A stretch of DNA of 64,000 nucleotides, taken from the NCBI GenBank assembly GCA_964573395.1, contig CAZNJI010000001.1, forward strand, positions 57,433 to 121,432, read 5' to 3'. Under the pieces are notes generated by a model. The model had not been told where the DNA came from. It ran no database searches and saw nothing but the letters and a program-made list of their open reading frames with translations. Position numbers and translations under genes: made by a program. Shown piece after piece: positions 45,725-55,198 of this stretch; positions within the stretch are counted from its first letter, which is position 1, and the number at the start of each line of letters is the position of its first letter. Origin of the DNA: DATIBQ01 sp964573395 (GTDB lineage Bacteria > Patescibacteriota > Minisyncoccia > Phycocordibacterales > UBA9973).

Positions 45725-46633
45725 ATGGCCAATCGACACCTCTCCCGATCAATTGCACTCCAATCCCTCTTCGTGTGGGATTTTGCGGGCAAGCCTGCGG
45801 AAGGCCTTGAGCAGATGGTCGATCATAATTTGAAGGAATTTGCTCCGGGGCATACCGACGGCGCGTTCGTCTACATGATTACCGACCTGGTGCAGAAGAA
45901 GCAGGCGGTAATCGATGAAATCATTACCAAGGCCGCGCCGGAGTGGCCGATCGACAAAATTGCAAATGTCGACCGCAATATCTTGCGTTTAGGTCTTGCA
46001 GAACTCTTGTTTGGTAATCGCGATGAAGTGCCGCCGAAAGTGGCAATTAACGAAGCAATCGAATTGGCAAAAACTTACGGCGGAGAAAATAGCGGCCGAT
46101 TCGTGAACGGCGTTTTAGGTGCGGTGTACAAAGAAATCGGCGAACCGGGCAAAGACCAAGTGTCAAAGCCGAAAGCGAAAACTCCGGAAGAGCCGATCGA
46201 CCCGAGCAAATTACCAAAAGAGCGAAAGGCAGGCGGCATCGTTTATGCCAAGCATGACGGCAAGTATGTGATGGCGCTGGTGCATGACGTATTCGGCTAT
46301 TGGACCATCGCAAAGGGCGGCGTTGAAGGAGAAGAAACCGACGAAGAAACAGCGGTTCGAGAAATCAAAGAAAAGCTCGGCATCGACGTTACCATCAAAG
46401 AAAAGCTCGGTGCTATTGATTACGTTGCTTCGCATCCAGAAAAAGGAAAGCTGGTGAAGATCGTTACCTACTTTTTGGCGGAAGCGCCGTATCAAGAACT
46501 TACCCTCCATAGTTCCGGCGGACTTGATGATGCTGCCTGGCTTGATCCGAAAGAGCTCGTTGACTTGCCGATTTATGATGATATATTGCCTTTAATCGCC
46601 AAGGCGATTGATTACATTACTAACTTAAAATAA
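45725..46633 (+). CDS. nusB: NusB antitermination factor fused to a NUDIX domain
   Basis: A 302-residue protein. Residues 1-140 are NusB (RHLSRSIALQSLFVWDF, VDRNILRLGLAELLFG, KVAINEAIELAKTYGG, FVNGVLGAVYKEI), the RNA-binding factor of rRNA antitermination. Residues 160-300 are a NUDIX hydrolase fold (KAGGIVYAKHDGKYVMALV). The NUDIX box reads GGVEGEETDEETAVREIKEK followed by LGI: the second Glu of the canonical EE pair is Lys, so a metal ligand is lost and hydrolysis may be weak or changed. The two domains share one frame with a charged linker (about 142-165). The fusion may link antitermination to a nucleotide signal, which is inference. Confidence 0.88.
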   Translation: MANRHLSRSIALQSLFVWDFAGKPAEGLEQMVDHNLKEFAPGHTDGAFVYMITDLVQKKQAVIDEIITKAAPEWPIDKIANVDRNILRLGLAELLFGNRDEVPPKVAINEAIELAKTYGGENSGRFVNGVLGAVYKEIGEPGKDQVSKPKAKTPEEPIDPSKLPKERKAGGIVYAKHDGKYVMALVHDVFGYWTIAKGGVEGEETDEETAVREIKEKLGIDVTIKEKLGAIDYVASHPEKGKLVKIVTYFLAEAPYQELTLHSSGGLDDAAWLDPKELVDLPIYDDILPLIAKAIDYITNLK

Positions 46634-46705
46634 GCGTAGTTTGTAGCTTATAGTTTATAGCCTTTTGACTATTACCTGTAACCTGTTAACTACTTCACGG
46701 CAACC

Positions 46706-47398
46706 ATGATTGAATTTTCCGGACTTGAAGAAAAGCTCGGCATTACATTTAAAGATAAAAAGAACCTGCAGCGCGCATTCACGCATCGCTCATATATTAA
46801 CGAAAATCCTAAAAGCGGGCTCTCACACAACGAGCGCCTTGAATTTTTAGGCGATGCAGTGATTGAACTCATCGTGACTGATCATCTTTTCACTTCGTAC
46901 CCCGATCAAACTGAGGGACAATTAACGGCGTACCGCTCTGCGCTCGTGAATGCTGTTATTATGGGAGAGGTGGCAGCAGATCTTGAGATGAACGATTACT
47001 TGCTTCTTTCGAAAGGAGAAAAGAAAGACACCGGTCGTGCGCGCCAAACCATTTTGGCCAATACCTATGAATCGTTCGTCGGCGCGCTCTATCTTGATCA
47101 AGGTTACGAAGCCTGCAATCAGTTCGTGCTGAAAACACTGCTGCCGCGGCTTGCATTAATTATCTCTAACCAGGCATGGAAAGATCCGAAAAGCCGCGTA
47201 CAGGAAGCGGCGCAGGAGCATGTTGGCGTAACGCCATCGTACCGAGTCGTCGGAGAAACAGGTCCGGATCACGACAAATACTTCACTATTGGCATCTTTT
47301 TCGGAAACAAAAAAATTGCTGAAGGAAAAGGGAAGAGCAAGCAGGAAGGCGAGCAAGCCGCAGCGCTTGCCGCACTTGAGGCAGAAGGGTGGAAGTAG
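46706..47398 (+). CDS. rnc: Ribonuclease III
   Basis: A 230-residue endonuclease for double-stranded RNA (rRNA precursor and mRNA processing). The signature HNERLEFLGDAVIEL is at about residues 47-61, ESFVGALYLDQGY supplies the second acidic pair, and a double-stranded-RNA-binding domain fills about 155-228 (DPKSRVQEAAQEH, GKGKSKQEGEQAAALAAL). Full length for the family. It follows nusB by 72 bases. Confidence 0.96.
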   Translation: MIEFSGLEEKLGITFKDKKNLQRAFTHRSYINENPKSGLSHNERLEFLGDAVIELIVTDHLFTSYPDQTEGQLTAYRSALVNAVIMGEVAADLEMNDYLLLSKGEKKDTGRARQTILANTYESFVGALYLDQGYEACNQFVLKTLLPRLALIISNQAWKDPKSRVQEAAQEHVGVTPSYRVVGETGPDHDKYFTIGIFFGNKKIAEGKGKSKQEGEQAAALAALEAEGWK

Positions 47399-47517
47399 CC
47401 GCTTGGGTGTGAGATACTATAGCTAAATTGAATCGTCCTTTCACTTTTTTCTCCATGAGGTAAGAGACGTAGCTTTCGGAAGGAAACAACATTCTTTTAC
47501 TTTTTAAACCGTTTTTT

Positions 47518-47811
47518 ATGAACATCTTCTTCTTGTTTTTCTCTCAGTCAGGATTGAAACAATGGGAGGCTAGTATCGAGAAGCTTAAATCCAAAAAGTG
47601 CAAGGTGTCTACGCACATAGTTTCAGACGCCCATCATGCACGCGAAGATTTCCGGCACCTTTTTAACGGAGGAACAGATAAAAAGCTGCATCTTCTCTTT
47701 ACTGAAAAACCTTTCTCTTCGCATGATCTCAAATGTCCGGTACTGGAACTTTCCAGCTTGACTGAGCAGTGTGTCCTTGAAGCAGTAGAAAATCGTGCTC
47801 CTGCTGCTTAA
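47518..47811 (+). CDS. Small protein, unknown
   Basis: A 97-residue protein with a short hydrophobic start (NIFFLFFSQSG) and a mixed alpha/beta remainder (KCKVSTHIVSDAHHARE, KKLHLLFTEKP). No family is recognised. A terminator 18 bases downstream supports it as a unit. The 119 bases upstream hold a TATAGC but no clear promoter. Confidence 0.55.
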   Translation: MNIFFLFFSQSGLKQWEASIEKLKSKKCKVSTHIVSDAHHAREDFRHLFNGGTDKKLHLLFTEKPFSSHDLKCPVLELSSLTEQCVLEAVENRAPAA

Positions 47812-47829
47812 ATTTTTTAAAACGCATTG

Positions 47830-47856
47830 AAAGGCCGCAATGAACGCGGCCTTTTC
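47830..47856 (+). terminator. Rho-independent terminator
   Basis: AAAGGCCGC pairs with GCGGCCTTT around a seven-base loop, followed by TTCT. Confidence 0.85.
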
Positions 47857-47866
47857 TCATACTTTA

Positions 47867-47894
47867 TTGACAATCAAGGCTGGAAATACATAAT
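47867..47894 (+). promoter_or_regulatory. Sigma70-type promoter
   Basis: TTGACA at 47867-47872, a 16-base spacer and CATAAT at 47889-47894, 17 bases before the ATG at 47912. Confidence 0.65.
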
Positions 47895-47911
47895 GGGGAA
47901 AATGTATCCGT

Positions 47912-48229
47912 ATGGCACTTACATTGAAATGGTGGTTTGCTCCGGATGGAAAAATGGCCAGATTGTATCCATACGCTAGTAAAGAAGGGAAAGATAAAAA
48001 ACTTGCTCTTGAAGAAAGCGTAAAGGAAGGAATCAGAGAAACGCTCGGCGCTTTAAAAAGAGACGAGGAGGTACTGCTTAAAACCGTCTCTTTTGATAAA
48101 GACGACAGGTTTATTCAGATGGTTCTTTCCCGGAAAAAATGGACATTTTATTTGCGAAGAACTTTCATTGAAAGTAATTTGAAAAAAATAATCCCCAATC
48201 TTGTCATTGCCGGCTCCTCCATCAGATAA
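47912..48229 (+). CDS. Small basic protein, unknown
   Basis: A 105-residue, Lys-rich soluble protein (LKWWFAPDGKMARLYPYAS, KKWTFYLRRTFIESNLKK). No domain is recognised. It has its own promoter and a terminator five bases past the stop, so it is a monocistronic unit. Confidence 0.65.
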   Translation: MALTLKWWFAPDGKMARLYPYASKEGKDKKLALEESVKEGIRETLGALKRDEEVLLKTVSFDKDDRFIQMVLSRKKWTFYLRRTFIESNLKKIIPNLVIAGSSIR

Positions 48230-48233
48230 ACTG

Positions 48234-48257
48234 CCCCTCTTCGGAGGGGTTTTGTTT
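48234..48257 (+). terminator. Rho-independent terminator
   Basis: CCCCTC-TTCG-GAGGGG hairpin with a TTTTGTTTTT tail. Confidence 0.88.
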
Positions 48258-48265
48258 TTGAATGC

Positions 48266-48271
48266 TATAAT
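48266..48271 (+). promoter_or_regulatory. -10 box (TATAAT), leaderless start of smc
   Basis: A perfect TATAAT ends nine bases before the ATG at 48281, just past the upstream terminator. Confidence 0.65.
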
Positions 48272-48280
48272 TACAAGGTT

Positions 48281-50554
48281 ATGCGTCTCAAGCATATAGA
48301 AATCGCCGGGTTTAAATCATTCGCAAAAAAGAGCACGCTTACCTTTACCGCTCCGGTAACGGCGATTGTCGGCCCGAACGGATCGGGAAAATCGAACGTC
48401 GTCGAGGCGATGAAGTTCGTCTTGGGCGAGCAGTCGATGAAAAGCCTTCGCGGCAAAAGCGGCGCTGATTTGATATTTCGGGGATCAAACCAGTCTGCAA
48501 AACTCTCACGCGCGGCGGTTTCCATTACGTTCGATAATTCCGACAATGTCTTCGCCTTCCAAACCGGAGAAGGGCGCGTACCGGTAACCTTTGAAGAGCT
48601 TACCTTTACCCGAGAAGTTTTTGCCGACGGAACGAGCAAGTACTTGATGAACGGCACTGAAACGAGGTTGAAGCAGATGGTAGAGCTCTTGGCATCGGTA
48701 AACATTGGCACCTCTAGCCACCACATTATTAACCAGGGAGAAGCCGATCGAATTTTGCGTTCGAATGCACGAGAGCGCCGAGAAATGATCGAGGATGCGT
48801 TGGGGCTCAAGATTTTCCAGTTCCGCATCAAGGAAAGCGAGGCAAAGCTTGCAAAAACTGCTGAGCATTTGAAAGAGATACAGCTTTTACGGCGCGAACT
48901 GGCACCGCACCTGCATTTCTTGAAAAAGCAGGTTGAAAAAGCGGAACGGGCACGGGCGCTGAAGCTTGAGCTTGAAGGGCTCTGGCGCGGCTATCTTGCA
49001 ACGGAAAAGAAAATGCTTACCGAGGAAGAAGGACAGCTCAAAGATGCCATTACTTTCACTGAAAAGAAACAGCGTGATCTTGAAGATGCTCTTGCTGCCC
49101 TTCCTACTGAAGAGGATGCGATTCGTACTGATGCTGATACGCGCGGATTAGAGGCGGAATTGGTAACGCTTCGAACCGAACGGGGAAATCTTGAACGCGA
49201 ACTCGGGAAACTTGAAGGAATGATCGAGGCGCATCGTGCACTCTTAGTTCAGGCGCCCGACATACAGGAAGGGGCAACAGTGGTAACGTTTGCTGGGTCG
49301 GAGCTTGAAGCGCTCTTGGTTGACGTGAACCATTTTCTCACCAAGATGCGCACGACGGAGAGTATTGATGAAATAAAACTTCTCATTGAGCCGCTCGATA
49401 AGCGCTTGAATCTGCTTCGGCACAAATTAAACGGGGGAACGATAGAGAAAAAGGATAGAGAGGCGCCTCGCGGCCAGGCAGCGGAAAAACTCAAAGATCT
49501 GGCGCTTGATCTTGAGTCGGTTCAGGCGAAACTGAAGAAGCTGATTGCAAATCAAGAGACGCTTGAGGCAAAGCTGCAAGCCATTACCAGCAGCCGTGAA
49601 GCTGAGTTTAAATCTCGCGAAGCGGCGGGAGAAAAACGCTTTGCGCTCAAGAGCGACATCCAGCGCGCCGAGAGCGAACTCCAGCTTTTGCAAGTAACCA
49701 GGGAACAGCTCAGGCACCGATTGGCGGATTTTGATGCAGAAATAAGAGAAGCAGCGTTCATGTTTGGTCCCGGGTTCATTCACTCACTTGAAACAATTGA
49801 GAAACTGCCACAGGAAACCTTGGTTGATCTGAAGCGCCAGATCGATCGCTTAAAAATAAAACATGAAGAGCATAGCGGCATTGGGAACGAAGTGATTAAG
49901 GAATACGACGAAACCCGCGAGCGAGACGAATTTTTGCAAAAAGAAGTACAAGACATTGAGGTGAGCATTGCCAACCTGCAAACGCTCATTATCGACTTGA
50001 AAAAAACGCTCGATGACCGATTCTCAAACGGCGTGCAATCAATTAACAAGCACTTTGCCGAATTTTTCAAAACCATGTTCGGCGGCGGCTCGGCATTTCT
50101 TTCTATTACGATCGAGCAGAAGCGAAAACGAAAGAGTGCTGAGGAAAGCGATGAGGAAGAAATGGAATTTGATGACGATGCCGATGATCAGTCATTCGAG
50201 CGGGGCATAGAAATTCATGTCTCGCTTCCTGAAAAGAAAGTGAAAGAGCTGACGATGCTCTCGGGTGGCGAGCGCTCGCTTGTCTCCATCGCGCTTCTCT
50301 TTGCGGTTTCCCAGGTGAACCCGCCGCCATTCTTAGTGCTCGATGAAACCGATGCGGCACTTGACGAAGCGAACTCTCGCCGGTACGGAGACATGATTGA
50401 ACGGCTTTCGGAATATTCTCAGCTTATTGTGGTAACGCACAACCGCGAAACGATGTCTCGTGCATCAGTGCTCTATGGCGTAACGCTTGGTGCAGATGGT
50501 GCCTCAAAACTCCTCTCAATTAAATTCGACGAAGCGGTGAAGGTGGCGAAATAG
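48281..50554 (+). CDS. smc: Short SMC-like chromosome segregation ATPase without evident hinge
   Basis: A 757-residue SMC-family ATPase; typical SMC proteins have about 1,150-1,200. The N-terminal head has RLKHIEIAGFKSF, Walker A GPNGSGKSN and the Q-loop region EQSMKSLRG. The C-terminal head has the signature LSGGERSL, Walker B FLVLDETDAALDEANS and the H-loop VVTHNRE. Coiled coils run about 165-320 and 390-620. Between them is only about 60-70 residues (GATVVTFAGSELEALL onwards) with no recognisable hinge. An acidic insert (about 620-645) precedes the C-terminal head. The frame is unbroken, so deletion rather than frameshift explains the length. The stop abuts the stop of a convergent gene once the scaffold gap is removed. 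Confidence 0.85.
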   Translation: MRLKHIEIAGFKSFAKKSTLTFTAPVTAIVGPNGSGKSNVVEAMKFVLGEQSMKSLRGKSGADLIFRGSNQSAKLSRAAVSITFDNSDNVFAFQTGEGRVPVTFEELTFTREVFADGTSKYLMNGTETRLKQMVELLASVNIGTSSHHIINQGEADRILRSNARERREMIEDALGLKIFQFRIKESEAKLAKTAEHLKEIQLLRRELAPHLHFLKKQVEKAERARALKLELEGLWRGYLATEKKMLTEEEGQLKDAITFTEKKQRDLEDALAALPTEEDAIRTDADTRGLEAELVTLRTERGNLERELGKLEGMIEAHRALLVQAPDIQEGATVVTFAGSELEALLVDVNHFLTKMRTTESIDEIKLLIEPLDKRLNLLRHKLNGGTIEKKDREAPRGQAAEKLKDLALDLESVQAKLKKLIANQETLEAKLQAITSSREAEFKSREAAGEKRFALKSDIQRAESELQLLQVTREQLRHRLADFDAEIREAAFMFGPGFIHSLETIEKLPQETLVDLKRQIDRLKIKHEEHSGIGNEVIKEYDETRERDEFLQKEVQDIEVSIANLQTLIIDLKKTLDDRFSNGVQSINKHFAEFFKTMFGGGSAFLSITIEQKRKRKSAEESDEEEMEFDDDADDQSFERGIEIHVSLPEKKVKELTMLSGGERSLVSIALLFAVSQVNPPPFLVLDETDAALDEANSRRYGDMIERLSEYSQLIVVTHNRETMSRASVLYGVTLGADGASKLLSIKFDEAVKVAK

Positions 50555-50731
50555 CTAGTGTTTCAATTTTTCTAAANNNNNNNNNNNNNNNNNNNNNNNN
50601 NNNNNNNNNNNNNNNNNNNNNNNNNNNNNNNNNNNNNNNNNNNNNNNNNNNNNNNNNNNNNNNNNNNNNNNNNNNNAAATTCGACGAAGCGGTGAAGGTG
50701 GCGAAATAGCTAGTGTTTCAATTTTTCTAAA
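50522..50731. other. Scaffold gap flanked by an identical 55-base overlap
   Basis: Exactly 100 N (50577-50676) separate two identical 55-base copies (50522-50576 and 50677-50731) of the smc 3' end. This is what remains when two contigs overlapping by one assembly k-mer are scaffolded without merging. The true sequence is probably one copy, with smc and the nucleotidyltransferase gene ending back to back. Confidence 0.9.
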
Positions 50732-51393
50732 TCTTCAAACATGTTTACCGGTTGCCAATACTTCATTTCATGAGCAAATAGAGGGTAGTTTTTATTTGCT
50801 AATAATGTCTGTGGGAGGCCATACTCGCCATCAATGAGTTTTACTGGCTCAAAATGAAATGCACGAGCATCCAACAGGAAAAAACCGTTTGCAAAAATAT
50901 CTTCTACAAGTTCTTCTCGGTTTTCGTTCTGGTGTCGCTCAAGGCCGGTTACATAGCCATCGTTACTGATGCCGATTCGGTGGTATTTTGCAGGAAGCGT
51001 GGTTCTGGTTACGCCCATGCCAATTTTCTGGGTAGCAATAATATTTTCAAGTTCTTTTTTGCTGTATAGATCATCACAGCCACACACGAGTAGCTGTTCT
51101 CCATCCGAAAAATACTTTTTTGCTCCGTAAAATGCAGACCAGGTTCCATCCATGTCTTCGGGCTGAGGGGCATAGAGCAGTTTTTTATTACCATAAGATG
51201 ATCCGAGTTTTTCTTTAATGGTATTCCCTAAATATTTTGTTGTAATGACTACTGTATCAACGGTATCAGGAAGCGCATCGAGCGCCAATTCAATAATGGT
51301 CTTACCATTCGCGGGAATCAGCGCTTTTGGAATACTTTCCGTGAGGGGAAGAAAACGCGTCCCTTTCCCACCCGCGAGGATAATTGCTTTCAT
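50710..51393 (-). CDS. Sugar-phosphate nucleotidyltransferase
   Basis: A 227-residue GT-A-fold nucleotidyltransferase with the opening KAIILAGGKGTRFLPLTES and PKALIPANGK, then VVITTKYLG, CGCDDLYSK (metal-binding Asp pair) and a C-terminal DGEYGLPQTLL. Relatives make NDP-sugars (RmlA, GalU or MurU type) for surface glycans. The start at 51393 is chosen because the protein then begins at the nucleotide-binding loop, and a minus-strand TACAAT box (51406-51401) lies seven bases before it. A longer frame from 51621 adds an unrelated Cys-rich stretch. It probably feeds the polysaccharide genes. Confidence 0.85.
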   Translation of the reverse strand: MKAIILAGGKGTRFLPLTESIPKALIPANGKTIIELALDALPDTVDTVVITTKYLGNTIKEKLGSSYGNKKLLYAPQPEDMDGTWSAFYGAKKYFSDGEQLLVCGCDDLYSKKELENIIATQKIGMGVTRTTLPAKYHRIGISNDGYVTGLERHQNENREELVEDIFANGFFLLDARAFHFEPVKLIDGEYGLPQTLLANKNYPLFAHEMKYWQPVNMFEDLEKLKH

Positions 51394-51400
51394 GAAAGAA

Positions 51401-51406
51401 ATTGTA
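51401..51406 (-). promoter_or_regulatory. -10 box (TACAAT), leaderless start
   Basis: It lies seven bases before the ATG at 51393, between that start and the terminator of the upstream NUDIX gene. Confidence 0.5.
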
Positions 51407-51412
51407 CAAAAA

Positions 51413-51438
51413 AAGTCGCAGTATGTAATCTGCGACTT
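51413..51438 (-). terminator. Terminator of NUDIX gene
   Basis: AAGTCGCAG and CTGCGACTT arms followed on the minus strand by a run of T. The stem overlaps the stop codon of the gene it ends. Confidence 0.8.
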
Positions 51439-51946
51439 ATCTTTTAACGTAGTATTCCTTTCCTTGCCACATTCTTCGATCGAACAGCATGCCTTCCTGC
51501 ACTTTCTTGGTTTGGTGATAGGCGAGAGAAGTAAAGAACATCCATAAGGGCCCGGATGAGAATTCCGTGAAATGTGAAATAATCTCTTCATAATCGAATA
51601 ATTTATATTCGGAATGCTCATTTCCTAACGTAATCTTGCATTCCTTGCCGGGTTCGGTATAGATGATCGAACAATGAAGATATACCGTTCCAAATTCCAC
51701 CTTTCCGTCATAATGATCGCGAACCTCCTTTTTTAAGCGCTGCCCTAAAATAGCGCACAATTGCATGGATTTTGGATTTATTTCTATCCCAGCCTCTTCT
51801 TTCGCTTCTCGTACTGCTACTTTTCGATAATCAATTTCATCTACTTCATACCCTCCGCCTGGCAGGTCCCATAGTTGATTGTCGAGGCGTTTGAGGAAAA
51901 GATACTTACCGTTAATCTGAAACACTATGAAAGAACCGTTTATCAT
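51437..51946 (-). CDS. NUDIX hydrolase
   Basis: A 169-residue NUDIX enzyme with an intact box: GGGYEVDEIDYRKVAVREAK then EEAGI, with all metal-binding Glu residues. It would cleave a nucleoside diphosphate linked to another group; the substrate is unknown. It lies upstream of the nucleotidyltransferase gene on the same strand, separated by a terminator. Confidence 0.9.
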   Translation of the reverse strand: MINGSFIVFQINGKYLFLKRLDNQLWDLPGGGYEVDEIDYRKVAVREAKEEAGIEINPKSMQLCAILGQRLKKEVRDHYDGKVEFGTVYLHCSIIYTEPGKECKITLGNEHSEYKLFDYEEIISHFTEFSSGPLWMFFTSLAYHQTKKVQEGMLFDRRMWQGKEYYVKR

Positions 51947-52009
51947 AAAAACTATTTTGTTGTTTTGACGATACTATAAAAAAGGAATAAGTACAAAAAA
52001 CAATTCCAT

Positions 52010-52038
52010 TTGACAATTTTTTGAAAATTATTTACATT
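52010..52038 (+). promoter_or_regulatory. Sigma70-type promoter
   Basis: TTGACA at 52010-52015, a 17-base spacer and TACATT at 52033-52038, before the small membrane protein gene at 52080. Confidence 0.6.
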
Positions 52039-52079
52039 ATCAGTCCAATTTTGTTCCTTCACCGCAAAACCACTTGTCG

Positions 52080-52322
52080 ATGCAGAACCAAATTTTCGTC
52101 ATCGTTATCGTGGCAGTAGGTGTAGCATTTGTGACTTTTATGGTGCTCTTAGCAGTTCTTGCTCTGTTTATTGAATTTAAAGAGAGCGAGTTTGTTAAGG
52201 AAATTGTTCATAAAGGTCGAAGTTACTTCATTTGGCCCAGCACTCCAAAAGTAACTTTTCAAACCGTCTGGCATAACAGCAGCACTATTGCCTGGCGCAG
52301 ACCTTCGCTACACCCTATCTAA
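52080..52322 (+). CDS. Small single-pass membrane protein, unknown
   Basis: An 80-residue protein with one long hydrophobic segment (about 4-32, Val/Leu/Phe-rich) and a basic C-terminal tail (KEIVHKGRSYFIWPSTPK). No family is recognised. The ATG at 52080 is preferred to a TTG at 52074. A promoter lies upstream and a hairpin plus terminator follow. Confidence 0.6.
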   Translation: MQNQIFVIVIVAVGVAFVTFMVLLAVLALFIEFKESEFVKEIVHKGRSYFIWPSTPKVTFQTVWHNSSTIAWRRPSLHPI

Positions 52323-52326
52323 CGCG

Positions 52327-52366
52327 GGCCTCCTTCTTTGATGCTGGAACTAAGAAGGTTGGCCGC
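52327..52366 (+). promoter_or_regulatory. Hairpin past small membrane protein gene
   Basis: CCTTCTT and AAGAAGG pair, extended by GGCC/GGCC on the outside. It precedes the terminator and has no T run. Its role is unknown. Confidence 0.35.
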
Positions 52367-52377
52367 CTAAAAACTTA

Positions 52378-52410
52378 CCCCGAGCACCTGTAGTGGTCGG
52401 GGTTTTTTCT
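52378..52410 (+). terminator. Rho-independent terminator
   Basis: CCCCGA pairs with TCGGGG, followed by TTTTTTCTTTG. Confidence 0.8.
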
Positions 52411-52450
52411 TTGTTTTATGGAGTATTTTCCGCCCATATTTCCTTGGTTG

Positions 52451-52513
52451 ACCCGGTAGTAGATCCAAAAATGAGACTCCTTTAATCTAGTAAAATCAAG
52501 CTCACTACCGGGT
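52451..52513. repeat. Inverted repeat overlapping the 16S -35 box
   Basis: ACCCGGTAGT (52451-52460) is inverted as ACTACCGGGT (52504-52513), whose last T is the first base of the 16S TTGACA. A close relative sits at the same place before the promoter at 60205. It may be an operator or a structural element of stable-RNA promoters. Confidence 0.6.
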
Positions 52514-52540
52514 TGACAAAGGGGTTTCCATGACTATAAT
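52513..52540 (+). promoter_or_regulatory. 16S rRNA promoter
   Basis: TTGACA at 52513-52518, a 16-base spacer and TATAAT at 52535-52540, both perfect. Transcription should start near 52547, giving an rRNA leader of about 210 bases. The leader region 52547-52756 contains no convincing gene. Confidence 0.85.
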
Positions 52541-52731
52541 ACTCACTTACCTGCCAAAAAACAGGTTTTGTTTTTTGAAAGCTATTTATAGAGAGATGTT
52601 TTTAACGAGAACCGCGAGTTCTCAAAAGTTTATTTCTAGTACGTTTTTTGAGCTAAAGCGTACATTCTTGAATTTCGCAGAAGAATTTAATATCCCCACC
52701 GGGATGTCACTTTTCTTTTGCCTCGTTCTAT

Positions 52732-52754
52732 CCAGCCGTAAATTTTACGGCTGG
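52732..52754. repeat. 23-base palindrome, copy 1
   Basis: CCAGCCGTAAA and TTTACGGCTGG flank one central T. It lies directly before the 16S 5' end. An identical 23-mer lies at 58626-58648 inside the RNase P RNA gene, with no similarity beyond its edges. Confidence 0.85.
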
Positions 52755-52756
52755 AT

Positions 52757-54326
<1,570 letters not shown>

Positions 54327-54497
54327 AGAAACTTGTTCTGTATTTATTTACAGAATTGATCCGGTCGTCTCTAGCTTCGGCTAGAGGTACAATGGTGGTG
54401 GAGCATACTCCACTCCTTGCCATGCAGGTTAGCACGGCGTAAACCCTCTCGTGCGCATCAATTGAGCGCGTGAAAGGTAGAACGAGGCAAAAGAAAG
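54327..54497 (+). other. Structured trailer after 16S rRNA
   Basis: Contains several hairpins: TTCTGTA/TACAGAA, CTCTAGC-TTCG-GCTAGAG, GTGGAG-CATA-CTCCAC and a GTGCGC/GCGCGT stem with wobbles. No tRNA or 23S is seen. It is probably the rRNA trailer with processing or termination structures before the DUF192 gene. Confidence 0.5.
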
Positions 54498-55007
54498 GTG
54501 AACACATTTCAACACAGAACAAAAAGAGCAGTACTCATTGCCATTATGCTGGCAGTGATTGCTGCTCTTTTTGTATTTCGGCCGAATAAAAACCCGGCTG
54601 AAGCTCCGGTAGTGCGAGAGCGGGAGGCGCAACCCGCTGGTCCTACCATAACAATCGGTGATGCAACTGTTTCGGTACTGGTTGCAGATACAGAAGCCTT
54701 GCGGGCGCAGGGGCTTTCAGGAAAGGCAAGCCTGGCAGAAAGTGAAGGAATGCTCTTTATATTCCCGCATCCGGGCCGCTACGGTTTTTGGATGAAAGAC
54801 ATGCTCTTTCCTATCGATATTATTTGGATACATGCCAACGGAGAGGTTGCCGATATGACGAAAGGTGTCACTCCGGACACTTATCCGCAAGCGTTTTTCC
54901 CAAAAACGGATATTCAGTATGTCCTCGAGGTGCAAAGCGGTTTTTCCGATCGCCACGAGGTGAGTATTGGAGAGAAAATTTTTCTTGAAAATTTTCTCAA
55001 AAAATAA
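54498..55007 (+). CDS. DUF192 family exported protein
   Basis: A 169-residue protein with an N-terminal membrane anchor (about 12-29) and a DUF192 domain (about 55-165). It shows LRAQGLSGKASLAESEGMLF, FWMKDMLFPIDIIWI and VLEVQSGF, the core pattern of this domain. The function of the family is unknown. The start is GTG. The gene begins 170 bases after the 16S end and may be cotranscribed with it. Confidence 0.85.
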   Translation: MNTFQHRTKRAVLIAIMLAVIAALFVFRPNKNPAEAPVVREREAQPAGPTITIGDATVSVLVADTEALRAQGLSGKASLAESEGMLFIFPHPGRYGFWMKDMLFPIDIIWIHANGEVADMTKGVTPDTYPQAFFPKTDIQYVLEVQSGFSDRHEVSIGEKIFLENFLKK

Positions 55008-55198
55008 TTTTTGATTTTCCGACGCTGAAAAAGCAACTGTAGTAATACTCTCTTGGCACTCTGCTTTACAAGCGATTTTTTTTATTTTCCGAACAGTGCT
55101 TTCTGGGGAAAATGGTATGGGAGACTGGTGAATTTTTGTATACTTAACTCCAGTTTTATTTTTATTATGCAAGCTTAATTCCAAAGAATACGTAACCC

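Noticed and set aside
48281..50554. Short SMC as a frameshifted or truncated gene
   Set aside because: One uninterrupted frame contains both ATPase heads, so the loss is internal and in frame.
50522..50731. A genuine 55-base direct repeat around the gap
   Set aside because: The exact 100-N spacer and k-mer-like overlap point to an unmerged contig joint.
51394..51621. 76-residue N-terminal extension of the nucleotidyltransferase
   Set aside because: It is Cys-rich with no family match, overlaps the NUDIX gene and its terminator, and the enzyme family begins at MKAIILAGG.
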